Shown: positions 53,254-62,380 of the stretch, piece by piece
How the letters are laid out: every line of letters begins with the position of its first letter
Numbering within the stretch: the first letter of the stretch is position 1
NCBI RefSeq assembly: GCF_014647975.1
Contig: NZ_BMQF01000019.1
Location: 121,297-185,296 of the forward strand
Source of the DNA: Streptomyces fumigatiscleroticus
GTDB taxonomy: Bacteria; Actinomycetota; Actinomycetes; Streptomycetales; Streptomycetaceae
Length of the DNA: 64,000 nt
Direction: 5' to 3'
The notes under the pieces: model-generated
What the model was told of the DNA's origin: nothing
What the model saw: only the letters and a program-made list of their open reading frames with translations
The model's database searches: none
Translations under genes and position numbers: made by a program

Positions 53254-53299
53254 CTCCCGCGACGCCCGGTCCGTCTGCGGGAACCGGGCGTCGCGGGAG
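53254..53299 (-). terminator. Perfect 17-bp hairpin between LamG and RHS genes
   Basis: CTCCCGCGACGCCCGGT and its exact complement enclose a 12-nt loop, 17 bp past the LamG gene stop. It would end or reduce transcription into the RHS toxin gene. Confidence 0.8.
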
Positions 53300-53315
53300 T
53301 CGGTGGAGGCCGGGG

Positions 53316-56300
53316 TCAGTCGTCGCCCGGTACGGCGGTCGCCACGCCCGGCATGCCGACGGCGAGGCGGCTGATCTGCGAGTCGGTCAGCGCGCCCTGG
53401 AAGGTCCACAGGTCCGACACCGTGCCCGGGAAGTACTCGCCCCAGGTGCTGGTGCCCGTCTTGACCCGTCCGAGCTGGAGGTTCTGCACGGCCTTGAACG
53501 TCACCAGGTTCTCCGCGGAGGAGTCGATGTCCGTGCAGCCTTCGACGTCCGGTTCGCCGTCCTCGTCGGTGTCCGCGCAGGCCACGTCCTGGAGTTCGCC
53601 GTTGACGTAGAGCCGCAGTTCACGGGCGAAACCGTCGTAGGCGACCGCCACATGGGTCCAGTCCTGGACGCTGAAGAACTGTCCGTTCTCCACCTGGGTG
53701 GCGGTGGCGGTCGCGGTGTCCGCGTCGGCCGTCTCGATGCGCCAGCGTCCCGGGTCGGTGTCCGGCGTGGAGCTGGGCACGTAACGGATCGCGAACGCGC
53801 TCTTGCTGGTGCCGGGCGCGCTGAGCAGTGTGGCGTTCTTGGCGGGTTCCGCCGCCGCCTGCACGAAGGCGCTGACCGTGAAGCTGGCGCCGGTGTCGAC
53901 GGTCGGTGTGCCGGTCGCGGTGGCCGCGTAGTCGTCGACGCCGTCCAGGGTGAGACCGCCGTCGACCCAGCCGGAGCCGGTCGCCGCCCCGTTGTAGAGG
54001 GTCATGCCCGCGCCGGTCGCGGAGTCGTCCGGGGTGACGGCCGGGCTGCCGGTGGCCGACGCGAACTTCCAGCGGGCGCCGACCAGGGGCCGCTGCTTGA
54101 ACAGCTGCCGCACCTCGTCGCCGGAGACCGCCCGGTCGTAGAGCCGTACGTCGTCGGTGTCGCCCTTCATCGGGCTGACCACCGAGCCGTCCACGTCGAG
54201 CCCGCTGCCGATGGTGACCGGCCCGGCGGAGGACCAGCGGCCGGTGAAGGCCGTGCTCGCTTGCAGGACGCCGTTGACGTACAGCAGGATCTTGCCCGCG
54301 TCGGCGTCGTAGACGCCCACCACGTGGTTCCACTCGCCGAACCGGCCGGCGGCGCAGTTGGTGTTCTCCGCGCAGGCGGTCTGCGTGGCGCGGACGATGG
54401 ACGCGTCCGCGGTGTCGGCGTCGGTCCGGGAGAAGACCCAGCCGCCCAGTGCGGAGGAGTGGTAGAGCTCGAAGTTGCGCCGTACGGAGCCGAGCTGGGA
54501 CACCGCGGTCATGGCCCGGGCCTCCTTGTCCTTGGGCAGCCGCACCCAGGCCGAGACCGCGAAGCTCTGGTAGGTGTCCAGGATCGGGCGGCCGGTGGTG
54601 GCGTGGTCGTCGACGCCGTCGAACGACACCGCGCGTCCGCTCACGCCCGCCGTCCCGGCCCTGGCCCCGCCCTTGAGCTGGGCGTCGGCGGCCTGGCCGC
54701 GGCCGATCACCGCGGTGGCGCCGTCGGCCTCGTCCAGCGGGAGGACCAGCTTGGCGGGCCGGCCGGTGTCGACCGGCTTCCTGGCGGCCAGCTGGGCGAC
54801 CTGGGCGTCGGTGAGCTGGTAGTCGAAGAGCTGGACGTCGTCGAGCGTGCCGGGGAAGAAGTAGGCGAGCGTGCCGTAGCGCCTGGCGGCGCCCAGGATC
54901 GTGCCGCCTCGGGCGTCCCAGGGGCCGGTGTACGCGGCGGTGCCCACGAGCTTGCCGCCCACATACAGCTTGAGCTGCTGGTTGGGGTTGTCGAAGACCC
55001 CGACCAGGTGGGTCCACTCGCTCAGCCGGGCGGTGGTGCAGGCGGTGTCGCCGGCCGCGCAGGCGGGCTGCGTCGCCCGCGCCGCCGTACCTCCGGAGGA
55101 GGCGTCGTCGCCGTGGCGCAGGAACACCCAGCCGCCCAGCGACGAGGAATAGTAGAGCTCGAAGCCGCTGTGGTTCTGGCCGGGCTGGGACAGCGCGACG
55201 CTCGGGTTGCCCGGGTCGGTGCCGGGCAGCTTGGCCCACAGCGACACCGAGAAGCTCTTGGCCGTGTTGAGCACCGGGGAGTCGGTGGCGGCGTAGTCGT
55301 CGGTGCCGTCGAACGCCAGACCGCTGCCGGAGACGCCCGGCGCGCCGGGGGTGGCTCCGTGGACCGTGGCCGGCCAGTCGCCGCCCGCCCCGGCCACGCT
55401 GGTCGCCCCCGAGCCCTCGTCCATCTCCCAGGTGAGCCGGTCGGGCTGGCCGGAGCGGACACGGAAGGTGTAGGTGGTGGGTTCGGAGCCGTTGCCGGCC
55501 GCGTCGAAGGCCTGCGCGGTGATGTAGTTGACGCCCGGCTTCGTCGGCATGAACTTCATCGTCTTGGTGCCGCCGCCCGAGGTGGTCAGGGTGTTGGCGC
55601 TGCTCGGGGCCGCGTTGACGCCGAACCAGTACTTGGTCACGTCGGTGGACGTGGTGTCGATGGAGAAGGTGCCGTACCGCCCGACACCGTCCCACCAGGG
55701 GTCGTCCGGGTCCTCCGGATCGGACTCCCCGTACTGCGCGGAGGTGATCGACGGGCCGATGGGCACGGAGGTGTCGTACATGAAGTGGCAGCCGTGGGAG
55801 CCGGTGTAGCTCCACGCCGACCACTGGGCCCCGTCGTAGGAGCGGACGTGCCAGTCGACGTGCTTGTTCTTGGGGATGCTGCCGGGCAGCACCATCGAGA
55901 AGTCGGAGCCGCTCTTCTTGGCCGTGGTCCGGGCCGAGGTCCAGCGGGCCTTGTAGCCGGCGCCGTCGCCGGAGTCCCAGGACGCCTGGAACTGCACGGA
56001 GACCGAGTCGCCGTCGGGGTCCTTGACGTCGTTGGCGCGGACCGTCGCCGTGGAGCGGATGCGCACCATCTTGTCGGAGGCCACGCACGGGCCGCCCGGG
56101 CTCATGCCGAGCTGGGAAAGCGTGATCTTGGTGGGCGGGCGGTTGTACTTCACCCGCAGATAGGCGTCGTCGGAGAACCGCTTCCAGGTGTAGCGGTCGT
56201 CCTCGCTGGTGGCCCTGAGCCCGAAGGTGATCTGCGACCACTTCTTCGACGCCGCCATCGCCACGGCGTCCTTCACGTCGAACTCGGCGTCGGCCGCGGC

Positions 56301-57776
56301 ACAGCCGTCGTAGCCGTGGGCGAAGCTGCGGGTCTGGAGGTGGTCGATCCAGAAGCCGGAGGCGTTCTGGGTGTTCCAGGTCGTCGAGGAGCTGATGCCC
56401 TTGGTGCGCCAGAGCTGCACCTCGCGGTTCTCGCAGGAGGACGCGTACGTCTCCCTGACCACGAACTCGGCGGACAGGATGCTGCGGCCGGCGAACTTGG
56501 TGGTGGGGATCTGGTAGAAGAGCCGCTTCACGTCGTACGGGGCGCAGTACGCCCAGCCGCAGTAGCCGAGGCCGGCGTCGGAGTCGCCGTTGAACTTCCA
56601 CTGCGGGGAGCTCGCCCAGTACCGGGACGCCATGGTCCACGAGGTGGCCTTGGGCGAGTACCACTGCGGGTCGATGTAGACGGGGTAGACGGTGTCGGGG
56701 CCGGTCAGCAGGTCCTTGTCGGGGGTGAGGACGAGTGCGTCGCCGTGGTCGGCGACATCGACGCCGACGGGCTCCAGCCGGCCGGACTCGCCGGCGGCGG
56801 GCTCGTCCGCGGCGGCCGTGACGGCGGGCTCGTCCGCGGCGGCCACCGTCCGGGCGGCGCCGCCGGCCAGGGCCGCCGCCGGTACGGCGGCCGAGGCCGT
56901 ACGCTGCCCGGTCGCCGGGGCCGAAGCGGTGCCGGCGGTGGTGCCGGTCCCGGTCCCGGTCCGCGTCTCCGCGCCACCCGCGCTGGAGTCCCACATCACC
57001 GGGGTGGGCGCCTCGAACACGACGCCGCCCGCGCCCTGGTCGACGGCCTGGAGGCCGCCGCTCGCGGTCTCCTCGACCGCCATGCCGCCGGCGTTCAGCC
57101 GCAGCCGCAGCTCGGCCAGTTCCGTGCTCCGCGCGGCCTCGGCCGACTTGACCACGAGCAGCTGGGTGAAGCCGTCGGGCCGTGCCCCGAGGCGCAGGTC
57201 CACATCCGGCAGAATGCCCGCATACGTTGCCGTGTCCCCGTCAATCTGGGGTTTCGGCAGCTCGCCGGGCCAGGTAAGTTCCAGCGTCCGGCCCGCGCGC
57301 TCCATCCGCACCAGCGGCCGGTCCTCGCCGCCGCCGGAGAACTCCAGCCCGACGGTGGCCGCCCTGGGCGCGACCATGCCGTCGCCGGTCCCGGCCAGCG
57401 CGGTGTCGACGGGCCGCCACTCGCCGTCGATCCGGGTCCGCACGGGACGCAGATGCTCCCGCGCCTCCAGGTCGCCCTCGGGGGTGGCGTACACCTCGCT
57501 GCTCTCGCCGCGCAGCGAGGCCACCTCCACCTTCTCGCCGGATCGCCGCGCCGCCGCGAGCGCCTCCTCCTCGGAGTCCGCCACCGTGACGGCGGTGTCA
57601 CCGGCGGCGCCCTGCGCGGCCTGCGAGGTCTGCGCGGCCCGTGCGACGGACGGCGGCGGAGCGGCCGCCGCACCGGGCGGCGCCCCCAGCTGGAGCAGCG
57701 CCGCGGTCAGGAGGACCCCGACGCCGAGCGCCGCTCCACGGCCGGGTCTGAGGCGCTTGCGGGTACCGGACGGCAT
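53316..57776 (-). CDS. Secreted LamG-domain protein, partner of RHS toxin
   Basis: A 1486-residue exported protein. ATG 57776 follows GGGGGGAG. The signal peptide (GAALGVGVLLTAALLQLGAPPGAAAAPPP) is followed by a region about 50-270 with VYATPEGDLEAREHLRPVRTRIDGEWRPVDTAL. A DNRLRE-like domain follows (about 370-550). Three LamG/concanavalin-like domains lie near 778-965, 1007-1195 and 1232-1420, each with GLxFDGxDDYA-type strands. LamG proteins of this type commonly sit beside RHS toxin genes in Streptomyces and may help display or carry the toxin. No catalytic motif is seen. Confidence 0.88.
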   Translation of the reverse strand: MPSGTRKRLRPGRGAALGVGVLLTAALLQLGAPPGAAAAPPPSVARAAQTSQAAQGAAGDTAVTVADSEEEALAAARRSGEKVEVASLRGESSEVYATPEGDLEAREHLRPVRTRIDGEWRPVDTALAGTGDGMVAPRAATVGLEFSGGGEDRPLVRMERAGRTLELTWPGELPKPQIDGDTATYAGILPDVDLRLGARPDGFTQLLVVKSAEAARSTELAELRLRLNAGGMAVEETASGGLQAVDQGAGGVVFEAPTPVMWDSSAGGAETRTGTGTGTTAGTASAPATGQRTASAAVPAAALAGGAARTVAAADEPAVTAAADEPAAGESGRLEPVGVDVADHGDALVLTPDKDLLTGPDTVYPVYIDPQWYSPKATSWTMASRYWASSPQWKFNGDSDAGLGYCGWAYCAPYDVKRLFYQIPTTKFAGRSILSAEFVVRETYASSCENREVQLWRTKGISSSTTWNTQNASGFWIDHLQTRSFAHGYDGCAAADAEFDVKDAVAMAASKKWSQITFGLRATSEDDRYTWKRFSDDAYLRVKYNRPPTKITLSQLGMSPGGPCVASDKMVRIRSTATVRANDVKDPDGDSVSVQFQASWDSGDGAGYKARWTSARTTAKKSGSDFSMVLPGSIPKNKHVDWHVRSYDGAQWSAWSYTGSHGCHFMYDTSVPIGPSITSAQYGESDPEDPDDPWWDGVGRYGTFSIDTTSTDVTKYWFGVNAAPSSANTLTTSGGGTKTMKFMPTKPGVNYITAQAFDAAGNGSEPTTYTFRVRSGQPDRLTWEMDEGSGATSVAGAGGDWPATVHGATPGAPGVSGSGLAFDGTDDYAATDSPVLNTAKSFSVSLWAKLPGTDPGNPSVALSQPGQNHSGFELYYSSSLGGWVFLRHGDDASSGGTAARATQPACAAGDTACTTARLSEWTHLVGVFDNPNQQLKLYVGGKLVGTAAYTGPWDARGGTILGAARRYGTLAYFFPGTLDDVQLFDYQLTDAQVAQLAARKPVDTGRPAKLVLPLDEADGATAVIGRGQAADAQLKGGARAGTAGVSGRAVSFDGVDDHATTGRPILDTYQSFAVSAWVRLPKDKEARAMTAVSQLGSVRRNFELYHSSALGGWVFSRTDADTADASIVRATQTACAENTNCAAGRFGEWNHVVGVYDADAGKILLYVNGVLQASTAFTGRWSSAGPVTIGSGLDVDGSVVSPMKGDTDDVRLYDRAVSGDEVRQLFKQRPLVGARWKFASATGSPAVTPDDSATGAGMTLYNGAATGSGWVDGGLTLDGVDDYAATATGTPTVDTGASFTVSAFVQAAAEPAKNATLLSAPGTSKSAFAIRYVPSSTPDTDPGRWRIETADADTATATATQVENGQFFSVQDWTHVAVAYDGFARELRLYVNGELQDVACADTDEDGEPDVEGCTDIDSSAENLVTFKAVQNLQLGRVKTGTSTWGEYFPGTVSDLWTFQGALTDSQISRLAVGMPGVATAVPGDD

Positions 57777-57928
57777 CGTGGACTCCCCCCGCTGTGCCGG
57801 CCCAGGACCGCACAGCTGACGCAAGATCAGTTGACAGCGGCCGCAAAGCTATGGGGACTCCGGGGAGAACCGGAGAACCACCGTCGGCGGAAGGGTGAAC
57901 TCCAGTCGTCCTCGCGGCGCGCCGGGGT

Positions 57929-58354
57929 TCAGCCCTTCGTCAGATCGACCTCCTGCTGCCGCGCCGCCTGGAAGCGGGGCAGCGGCATGCCGCTGGTGGA
58001 GCTCAGCTCCAACAGGGTGGCCTCGACCTCGGCCGCGCCGGGCTTCACCTCCGCCGAGGGCTTGCCCTTGTTGACCCAGCGGTGCACCGTGCCGTCGCAC
58101 ACGGCCCGGGTGCCGCCGACACCGTGGCGGGTGTCCGAGCCGGCCTGCTTCACGGAGGAGCTGACGAACACCGGGCCGCTGCCGTGGACACAGCGGTAGG
58201 TGCCGGAGAGGGTGACGGTGCCGTCCGGGGCGACGCGGCCCTTCGGGTCGACGGTCACGGTTCCGGAGGGGTCCGCGGTCGCGGCGGGGGCGGAGGCGGC
58301 CAGCAGGAGCAGGGCGGCGCCGGTGGTGACGCCGAGAACGGTGCGTACGGGCAC
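57929..58354 (-). CDS. Secreted DUF6299-like small protein
   Basis: A 141-residue exported protein. GTG 58354 has GGGAGGT upstream. The signal peptide VPVRTVLGVTTGAALLLLAASAPAATA precedes a mature domain beginning DPSGTVTVDPKGRVAPDGTVTLSGTYRC with two Cys likely to form a disulfide. This matches the pattern I associate with DUF6299. Function unknown. It shares the strand of the LamG and RHS genes but is 152 bp upstream. Confidence 0.75.
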   Translation of the reverse strand: MPVRTVLGVTTGAALLLLAASAPAATADPSGTVTVDPKGRVAPDGTVTLSGTYRCVHGSGPVFVSSSVKQAGSDTRHGVGGTRAVCDGTVHRWVNKGKPSAEVKPGAAEVEATLLELSSTSGMPLPRFQAARQQEVDLTKG

Positions 58355-58583
58355 GGAAATACCTCCCGATCGAGGGGAATGGAGCCTTCCACTGGTACCG
58401 GGCAAAGGCGGCCGCGGCCGTGACCGTCACTCCATCGGGGGCGAGTCCGTCCGTGAACCGTCCAGGAGTTGTCCGCGTGTTGTCACGGTTCCCGCCCGGC
58501 GGTTCCGGTGGTCCCGCGGCGGGAGGACGGTCGAAGCATACGAACGGTCCGACCGACCGGCCCCATCGCCGTGGAGGTGCGTC

Positions 58584-58778
58584 ATGTGTTCCCACCGGCC
58601 CTCGTGCCCCGCGACCGACTCCTGTGCTCCGCACGTCGTCGCCGCCCATCCCGAGCAGGGCTGGAACCTGCTGTGCGACGGGACGATCGCCTTCGACGAC
58701 ACCGGTGAACTGCTGCCCGACGGCAGCGTCGTCGCGCCGCACCGGGGACCCGCCGAGCGGCTGGCCGTCGCCGCCTGA
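58584..58778 (+). CDS. DUF5999 small protein
   Basis: A 64-residue protein, MCSHRPSCPATDSCAPHVVA, with HPEQGWNLLCDGTIAFDDTGELLPDG, the recognisable DUF5999 pattern of Streptomyces. GGAGG lies 6 nt upstream. Its conserved Cys/His residues could bind a metal. Function unknown. Confidence 0.85.
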   Translation: MCSHRPSCPATDSCAPHVVAAHPEQGWNLLCDGTIAFDDTGELLPDGSVVAPHRGPAERLAVAA

Positions 58779-58806
58779 ACGCTCCCCGCTCTTCGGGGCC
58801 CGCCGC

Positions 58807-59205
58807 TCAGGGGAGCACGGCGAAGCCGTCCAGCTCGATCATCGCCCGCTCGTCCCAGAGGCGTACCACCTCCACGACCGCCATCGCCGGGTAGTCGCGC
58901 CCGGCCGACTCGCGCCAGATACGGCCCAGTTCGCGGGCGTGTGCGCGGTAGGCGGCGACATCGGTGGCGTAGACCGTGACGCGGGCGAGGTCGGCGGGGG
59001 TGCCGCCGGCCGCGCGCAGGGCGGCGAGCAGATGGGCCAGGGCCCGGCCGAACTGCTCCGGCAGCGTCTCGCCGGCCACCTCGCCGTCGGCGTCGAGGGC
59101 GGTCTGCCCGGCCAGGAAGACGACGCGGGAGCCGGTGGCGACGACGGCGTGCGAGAAGCCGGCGGGCGGGGGCAGGCCGGGCGGGTTCACGCGGTCGACG
59201 GTCAT
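58807..59205 (-). CDS. RidA-family protein
   Basis: A 132-residue protein of the YjgF/RidA fold (VVATGSRVVFLAGQTALDADGEV...DLARVTVYATDVAAYRAHARELGRIW...YPAMAVVEVVRLWDERAMIELDGFAVL). RidA proteins hydrolyse reactive enamine/imine intermediates; related members act in catabolic pathways. GGAGG precedes the ATG, which overlaps the acyl-CoA dehydrogenase stop (ATGA). The neighbours suggest a role in breakdown of an aromatic or amino-aromatic acid. Confidence 0.88.
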   Translation of the reverse strand: MTVDRVNPPGLPPPAGFSHAVVATGSRVVFLAGQTALDADGEVAGETLPEQFGRALAHLLAALRAAGGTPADLARVTVYATDVAAYRAHARELGRIWRESAGRDYPAMAVVEVVRLWDERAMIELDGFAVLP

Positions 59206-60569
59206 GCGCGGGCCTCCGGCCGCCGGTACAGCTCCTTGGCGATGATGCCGCGCTGGACCTCGCTCGCGCCCTCGTACACGCGCGGGGCGCGCACCTCGCG
59301 GTAGAGGTGTTCGAGGAGATGGCCGCGGCGCAGGGCGCGGGCGCCGTGCAGCTGGACGGCCGCGTCGACGACGTACTGCGCGGTCTCGGTGGCGAGCAGC
59401 TTGGCCATCGCGGACCGCATCGGCACGTCCGGGGCGCCCTCGTCGTACGCCGTCGCCGCCGCGTACACCAGCAGGCGGGCCGCCTCCGTGCGCACGGCCA
59501 TCTCGGCGACCCGGTGGGAGACGGCCTGGAGGTCGCGCAGCTTGCCGCCGAAGGCGTCCCGCCGGGTGGTGTGCGCGAGGGTCGCGTCCAGGGCCGCCCG
59601 CGCCATGCCGAGCGCGAAGGCGCCGACGCTGGGCCGGAACAGGTTGAGGGTGTCCATGGCGACCCGGAAGCCGTGGCCGACCTCGCCGAGCAGGTCGTCG
59701 GCCGTGACGGGTACGGCGTCGAAGACGAGGGTGCCGACGGGGTGCGGGGAGAGCATGTCCAGGGGCGTGCCGGTGAGGCCGGGGCGGTCGGCGGGCACGA
59801 GGAACGCGGTGACGCCGCGGGCCCCGGCGCCGGGGGTGGTGCGCGCGAAGACGGTGTAGAAGTCGGCCTCGGGCGCGTTGGAGATCCAGCACTTCTCCCC
59901 GCTGAGCCGCCAGCGGGCGGGGCCGTCGGGCTGGGCGCCCAGGGACGGGACCCGCCGGGTCCCGCCGGGAGCGGCCTTTGGCGCACCCGCGGCCCGGAGC
60001 TCATCCGGCTCGGCGCCCGGCGGCGTACCCCGCCGGGCCGCACCGGGAACGGCCCCCGGCGCACCCGCGGCCCGCGGTTCGTCCGGTTCGGCGGCCCGCG
60101 GTGGCGGGGTCGGGGAGTCGCCGGCCTGCCGCGGCGCCCCGGCACGGCCGCCCGGTGCGGCCACGGGCTCTGCCCGCAGGGACAGCGCCGCCGCGTCCGA
60201 GCCCGCGTCCGGCTCGCTCAGCGCGAAGGCGGCCACCGCGCTGCCGTCCGTCACCCGGGGCAGCCAGCGGGCGCGCTGGGCGTCGGTGCCGTACGCGAGC
60301 ACCGGGTGCGCTCCCAGCCCCTGGAGGGCGAGGGCGGTCTCGGCCTCGGTGCAGGCGTACGCCAGCGACTCGCGCAGCAGGCACAGGTCGAGCGCGCCCG
60401 AGGTGAACAGGCGGGACAGCAGGCCGAGGGCGCCGAGTTCCGCGACGAGGGGACGGTTGACCCGGCCCGGCTCGCCCTGGTCGGCGAGCGGGCGCAGACG
60501 GTCCGCGGCCAGCGCCCGCAGCTCGGCGCACCAGGCGAGTTGTGCGGGTGCGAGTGAGAAAGCCGTCAT
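59202..60569 (-). CDS. Acyl-CoA dehydrogenase with repeat-expanded insert
   Basis: A 455-residue FAD enzyme of the acyl-CoA dehydrogenase family. FALSEPDAGSDAA and WRLSGEKCWISNAPEADFYTVFART are the flavin/substrate motifs, and YEGASEVQRGIIAKELY contains the usual active-site Glu. Between them lies an extra Pro/Ala/Gly/Arg-rich stretch of about 70 residues (about 152-225), made of 26-residue repeats and absent from normal family members (about 380 residues). ATG 60569 has GGAGAGAAGGGG upstream. It is the first gene before the RidA-like gene and divergent from the CoA ligase. Confidence 0.88.
   Translation of the reverse strand: MTAFSLAPAQLAWCAELRALAADRLRPLADQGEPGRVNRPLVAELGALGLLSRLFTSGALDLCLLRESLAYACTEAETALALQGLGAHPVLAYGTDAQRARWLPRVTDGSAVAAFALSEPDAGSDAAALSLRAEPVAAPGGRAGAPRQAGDSPTPPPRAAEPDEPRAAGAPGAVPGAARRGTPPGAEPDELRAAGAPKAAPGGTRRVPSLGAQPDGPARWRLSGEKCWISNAPEADFYTVFARTTPGAGARGVTAFLVPADRPGLTGTPLDMLSPHPVGTLVFDAVPVTADDLLGEVGHGFRVAMDTLNLFRPSVGAFALGMARAALDATLAHTTRRDAFGGKLRDLQAVSHRVAEMAVRTEAARLLVYAAATAYDEGAPDVPMRSAMAKLLATETAQYVVDAAVQLHGARALRRGHLLEHLYREVRAPRVYEGASEVQRGIIAKELYRRPEARA
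59941..60100. repeat. 78-bp imperfect tandem repeat inside acyl-CoA dehydrogenase
   Basis: GCGCACCCGCGGCCCG recurs at 59981 and 60059 exactly 78 bp apart with similar flanks. The coded units are AEPDEPRAAGAPGAVPG and AEPDELRAAGAPKAAPG. The period is a multiple of three, so the frame is kept. Confidence 0.75.
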
Positions 60570-60699
60570 GCGCCGGTCCCCTTCTCTCCGCCCACCCGGG
60601 CGCCGCGGAGGCAGCACTCAGGTTATCGCGGGACATTGACTGCCGTCACCGAGCCGATACGCTCTCGGTGCTGGCTCACCACGGACAAGGGGGCGCGGC

Positions 60700-62328
60700 A
60701 TGACGGATCCCCGGGGCACCGCCCACGTCGACACCTTCGCCCGCGACCATCTCCCGCCTCCGGACCAGTGGCCCGAACTCCGCTTCGACCTGCCGGAGCT
60801 GCGCTACCCGGCCCGGCTGAACTGCGCCGCCGAACTGCTCACCGGCCCGCCCGACGACCGCCCGGCCTTCCGTACGCCCTCCGGTCCCCCGTGGACGTAC
60901 GGCGAGCTGCGCGCCCGGGTCGACCGGCTCGCGCACGTCCTGGACCGGGACCTCGGGGTCGTCCCCGGCGACCGGGTGCTGCTGCGCGGGCCCACCACGC
61001 CCTGGCTGGCCGCCTGCTGGCTGGCGGTGCTGAAGGCGGGCGCGATAGCCGTGACCGTGCTGGCGCAGCAGCGTCCGCACGAGCTGAGCACGGTCTGCGC
61101 GATCGCCCGGGTGCGGCACGCGCTGTGCGACGTCCGGGCCGTCGGCGACCTCGCCAGGGCGGGCATACCGGGCCTGCGGATCACGACGTACGGCGGTGAC
61201 GCCCCCGAGGACCTGCTGAACCGGCCGGTGCCCGCCGCGCCGTACCCGGCGGTGGACACCGCGGCCGACGACGTGGCGCTGATCGCCTTCACCTCGGGCA
61301 CCACCGGGCGCCCCAAGGGATGCATGCACTTCCACCGGGACGTGCCGGCGATCGCCGACACCTTCTCCCGGCATGTGCTGGGGCCCCGCGCGGACGACGT
61401 CTTCGCCGGCTCCCCGCCGCTGGGCTTCACCTTCGGTCTCGGCGGGCTCGTGATCTTCCCGCTGCGGGCCGGGGCCAGCGCCCTGCTGCTGGAACAGGCG
61501 GGCCCCAGGCAGCTGCTGCCCGCGATCGCCGCCCACCGCGTCTCCGTGCTGTTCACCGCGCCGACGGCGTACCGGGCGATGCTGGCGGAGCTGGACGCCT
61601 ACGACGTCTCCTCGCTGCGGCGCTGTGTGTCGGCGGGCGAGAACCTGCCCGCGGCGACCTGGCGGGCCTGGCACGAGCGCACCGGCCTGCGCATCATCAA
61701 CGGCATCGGCGCCACCGAGCTGCTGCACATCTTCATCTCCGCGGCCGACGACCGGATCCGGCCCGGCACGACGGGTCTTCCCGTCCCCGGGTGGTACGCG
61801 CGCGTGCAGGACGAGAACGGGGAGCCGGTGCCCGACGGCGTGCCCGGACTGCTGGCCGTGCGCGGTCCGGTCGGCTGCCGCTATCTGGCCGACCCGCGGC
61901 AGCGGGAGTACGTCCGCGACGGCTGGAACATCACCGGAGACACCTATGTCCGCGACCCCGACGGCTACTTCCGCTACGTCGCCCGCGCCGACGACATGAT
62001 CGTCTCGGCCGGGTACAACATCGCGGGGCCGGAGGTCGAGGACGCGTTGCTGCGTCACCCGGACGTGGTGGAGGCGGCGGTCGTGGGGCGGCCGGACGAG
62101 GAGCGGGGGCAGGTCGTCGTGGCCTACGCCGTGCTGAGGGAGGGCGCCGAGCGGGACCCGGAGGCGCTGCGCGCCTTCGTCAAGGCGGAGCTGGCACCGT
62201 ACAAGTGCCCTCGCGAGATCCTTTTCCCGGACGCGCTGCCGCGCACGGCCACCGGCAAGCTCCAGCGGTTCAGGCTGCGGGCCGCGGGCTGGCCGGCTGC
62301 CGCCGGGGACCGGAGTGACCAGCGGTGA
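60700..62328 (+). CDS. Aromatic acid-CoA ligase (benzoate/2-aminobenzoate type)
   Basis: A 542-residue adenylate-forming enzyme. The P-loop is FTSGTTGRPKG (from residue 197), the A5 motif is INGIGATELLHIF, and the catalytic Lys520 is in TGKLQRF. The GATELLHIFIS segment and overall pattern are those of benzoate/2-aminobenzoate-CoA ligases. It would activate an aromatic acid to its CoA thioester for the acyl-CoA dehydrogenase and RidA-like neighbours. GGGGGC precedes the ATG. Substrate not determined. Confidence 0.88.
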   Translation: MTDPRGTAHVDTFARDHLPPPDQWPELRFDLPELRYPARLNCAAELLTGPPDDRPAFRTPSGPPWTYGELRARVDRLAHVLDRDLGVVPGDRVLLRGPTTPWLAACWLAVLKAGAIAVTVLAQQRPHELSTVCAIARVRHALCDVRAVGDLARAGIPGLRITTYGGDAPEDLLNRPVPAAPYPAVDTAADDVALIAFTSGTTGRPKGCMHFHRDVPAIADTFSRHVLGPRADDVFAGSPPLGFTFGLGGLVIFPLRAGASALLLEQAGPRQLLPAIAAHRVSVLFTAPTAYRAMLAELDAYDVSSLRRCVSAGENLPAATWRAWHERTGLRIINGIGATELLHIFISAADDRIRPGTTGLPVPGWYARVQDENGEPVPDGVPGLLAVRGPVGCRYLADPRQREYVRDGWNITGDTYVRDPDGYFRYVARADDMIVSAGYNIAGPEVEDALLRHPDVVEAAVVGRPDEERGQVVVAYAVLREGAERDPEALRAFVKAELAPYKCPREILFPDALPRTATGKLQRFRLRAAGWPAAAGDRSDQR

Positions 62329-62380
62329 TGCCGGTCACCGGGGCGAGTGACAGGGATCCGCACGACCTAAGATGATCAAC

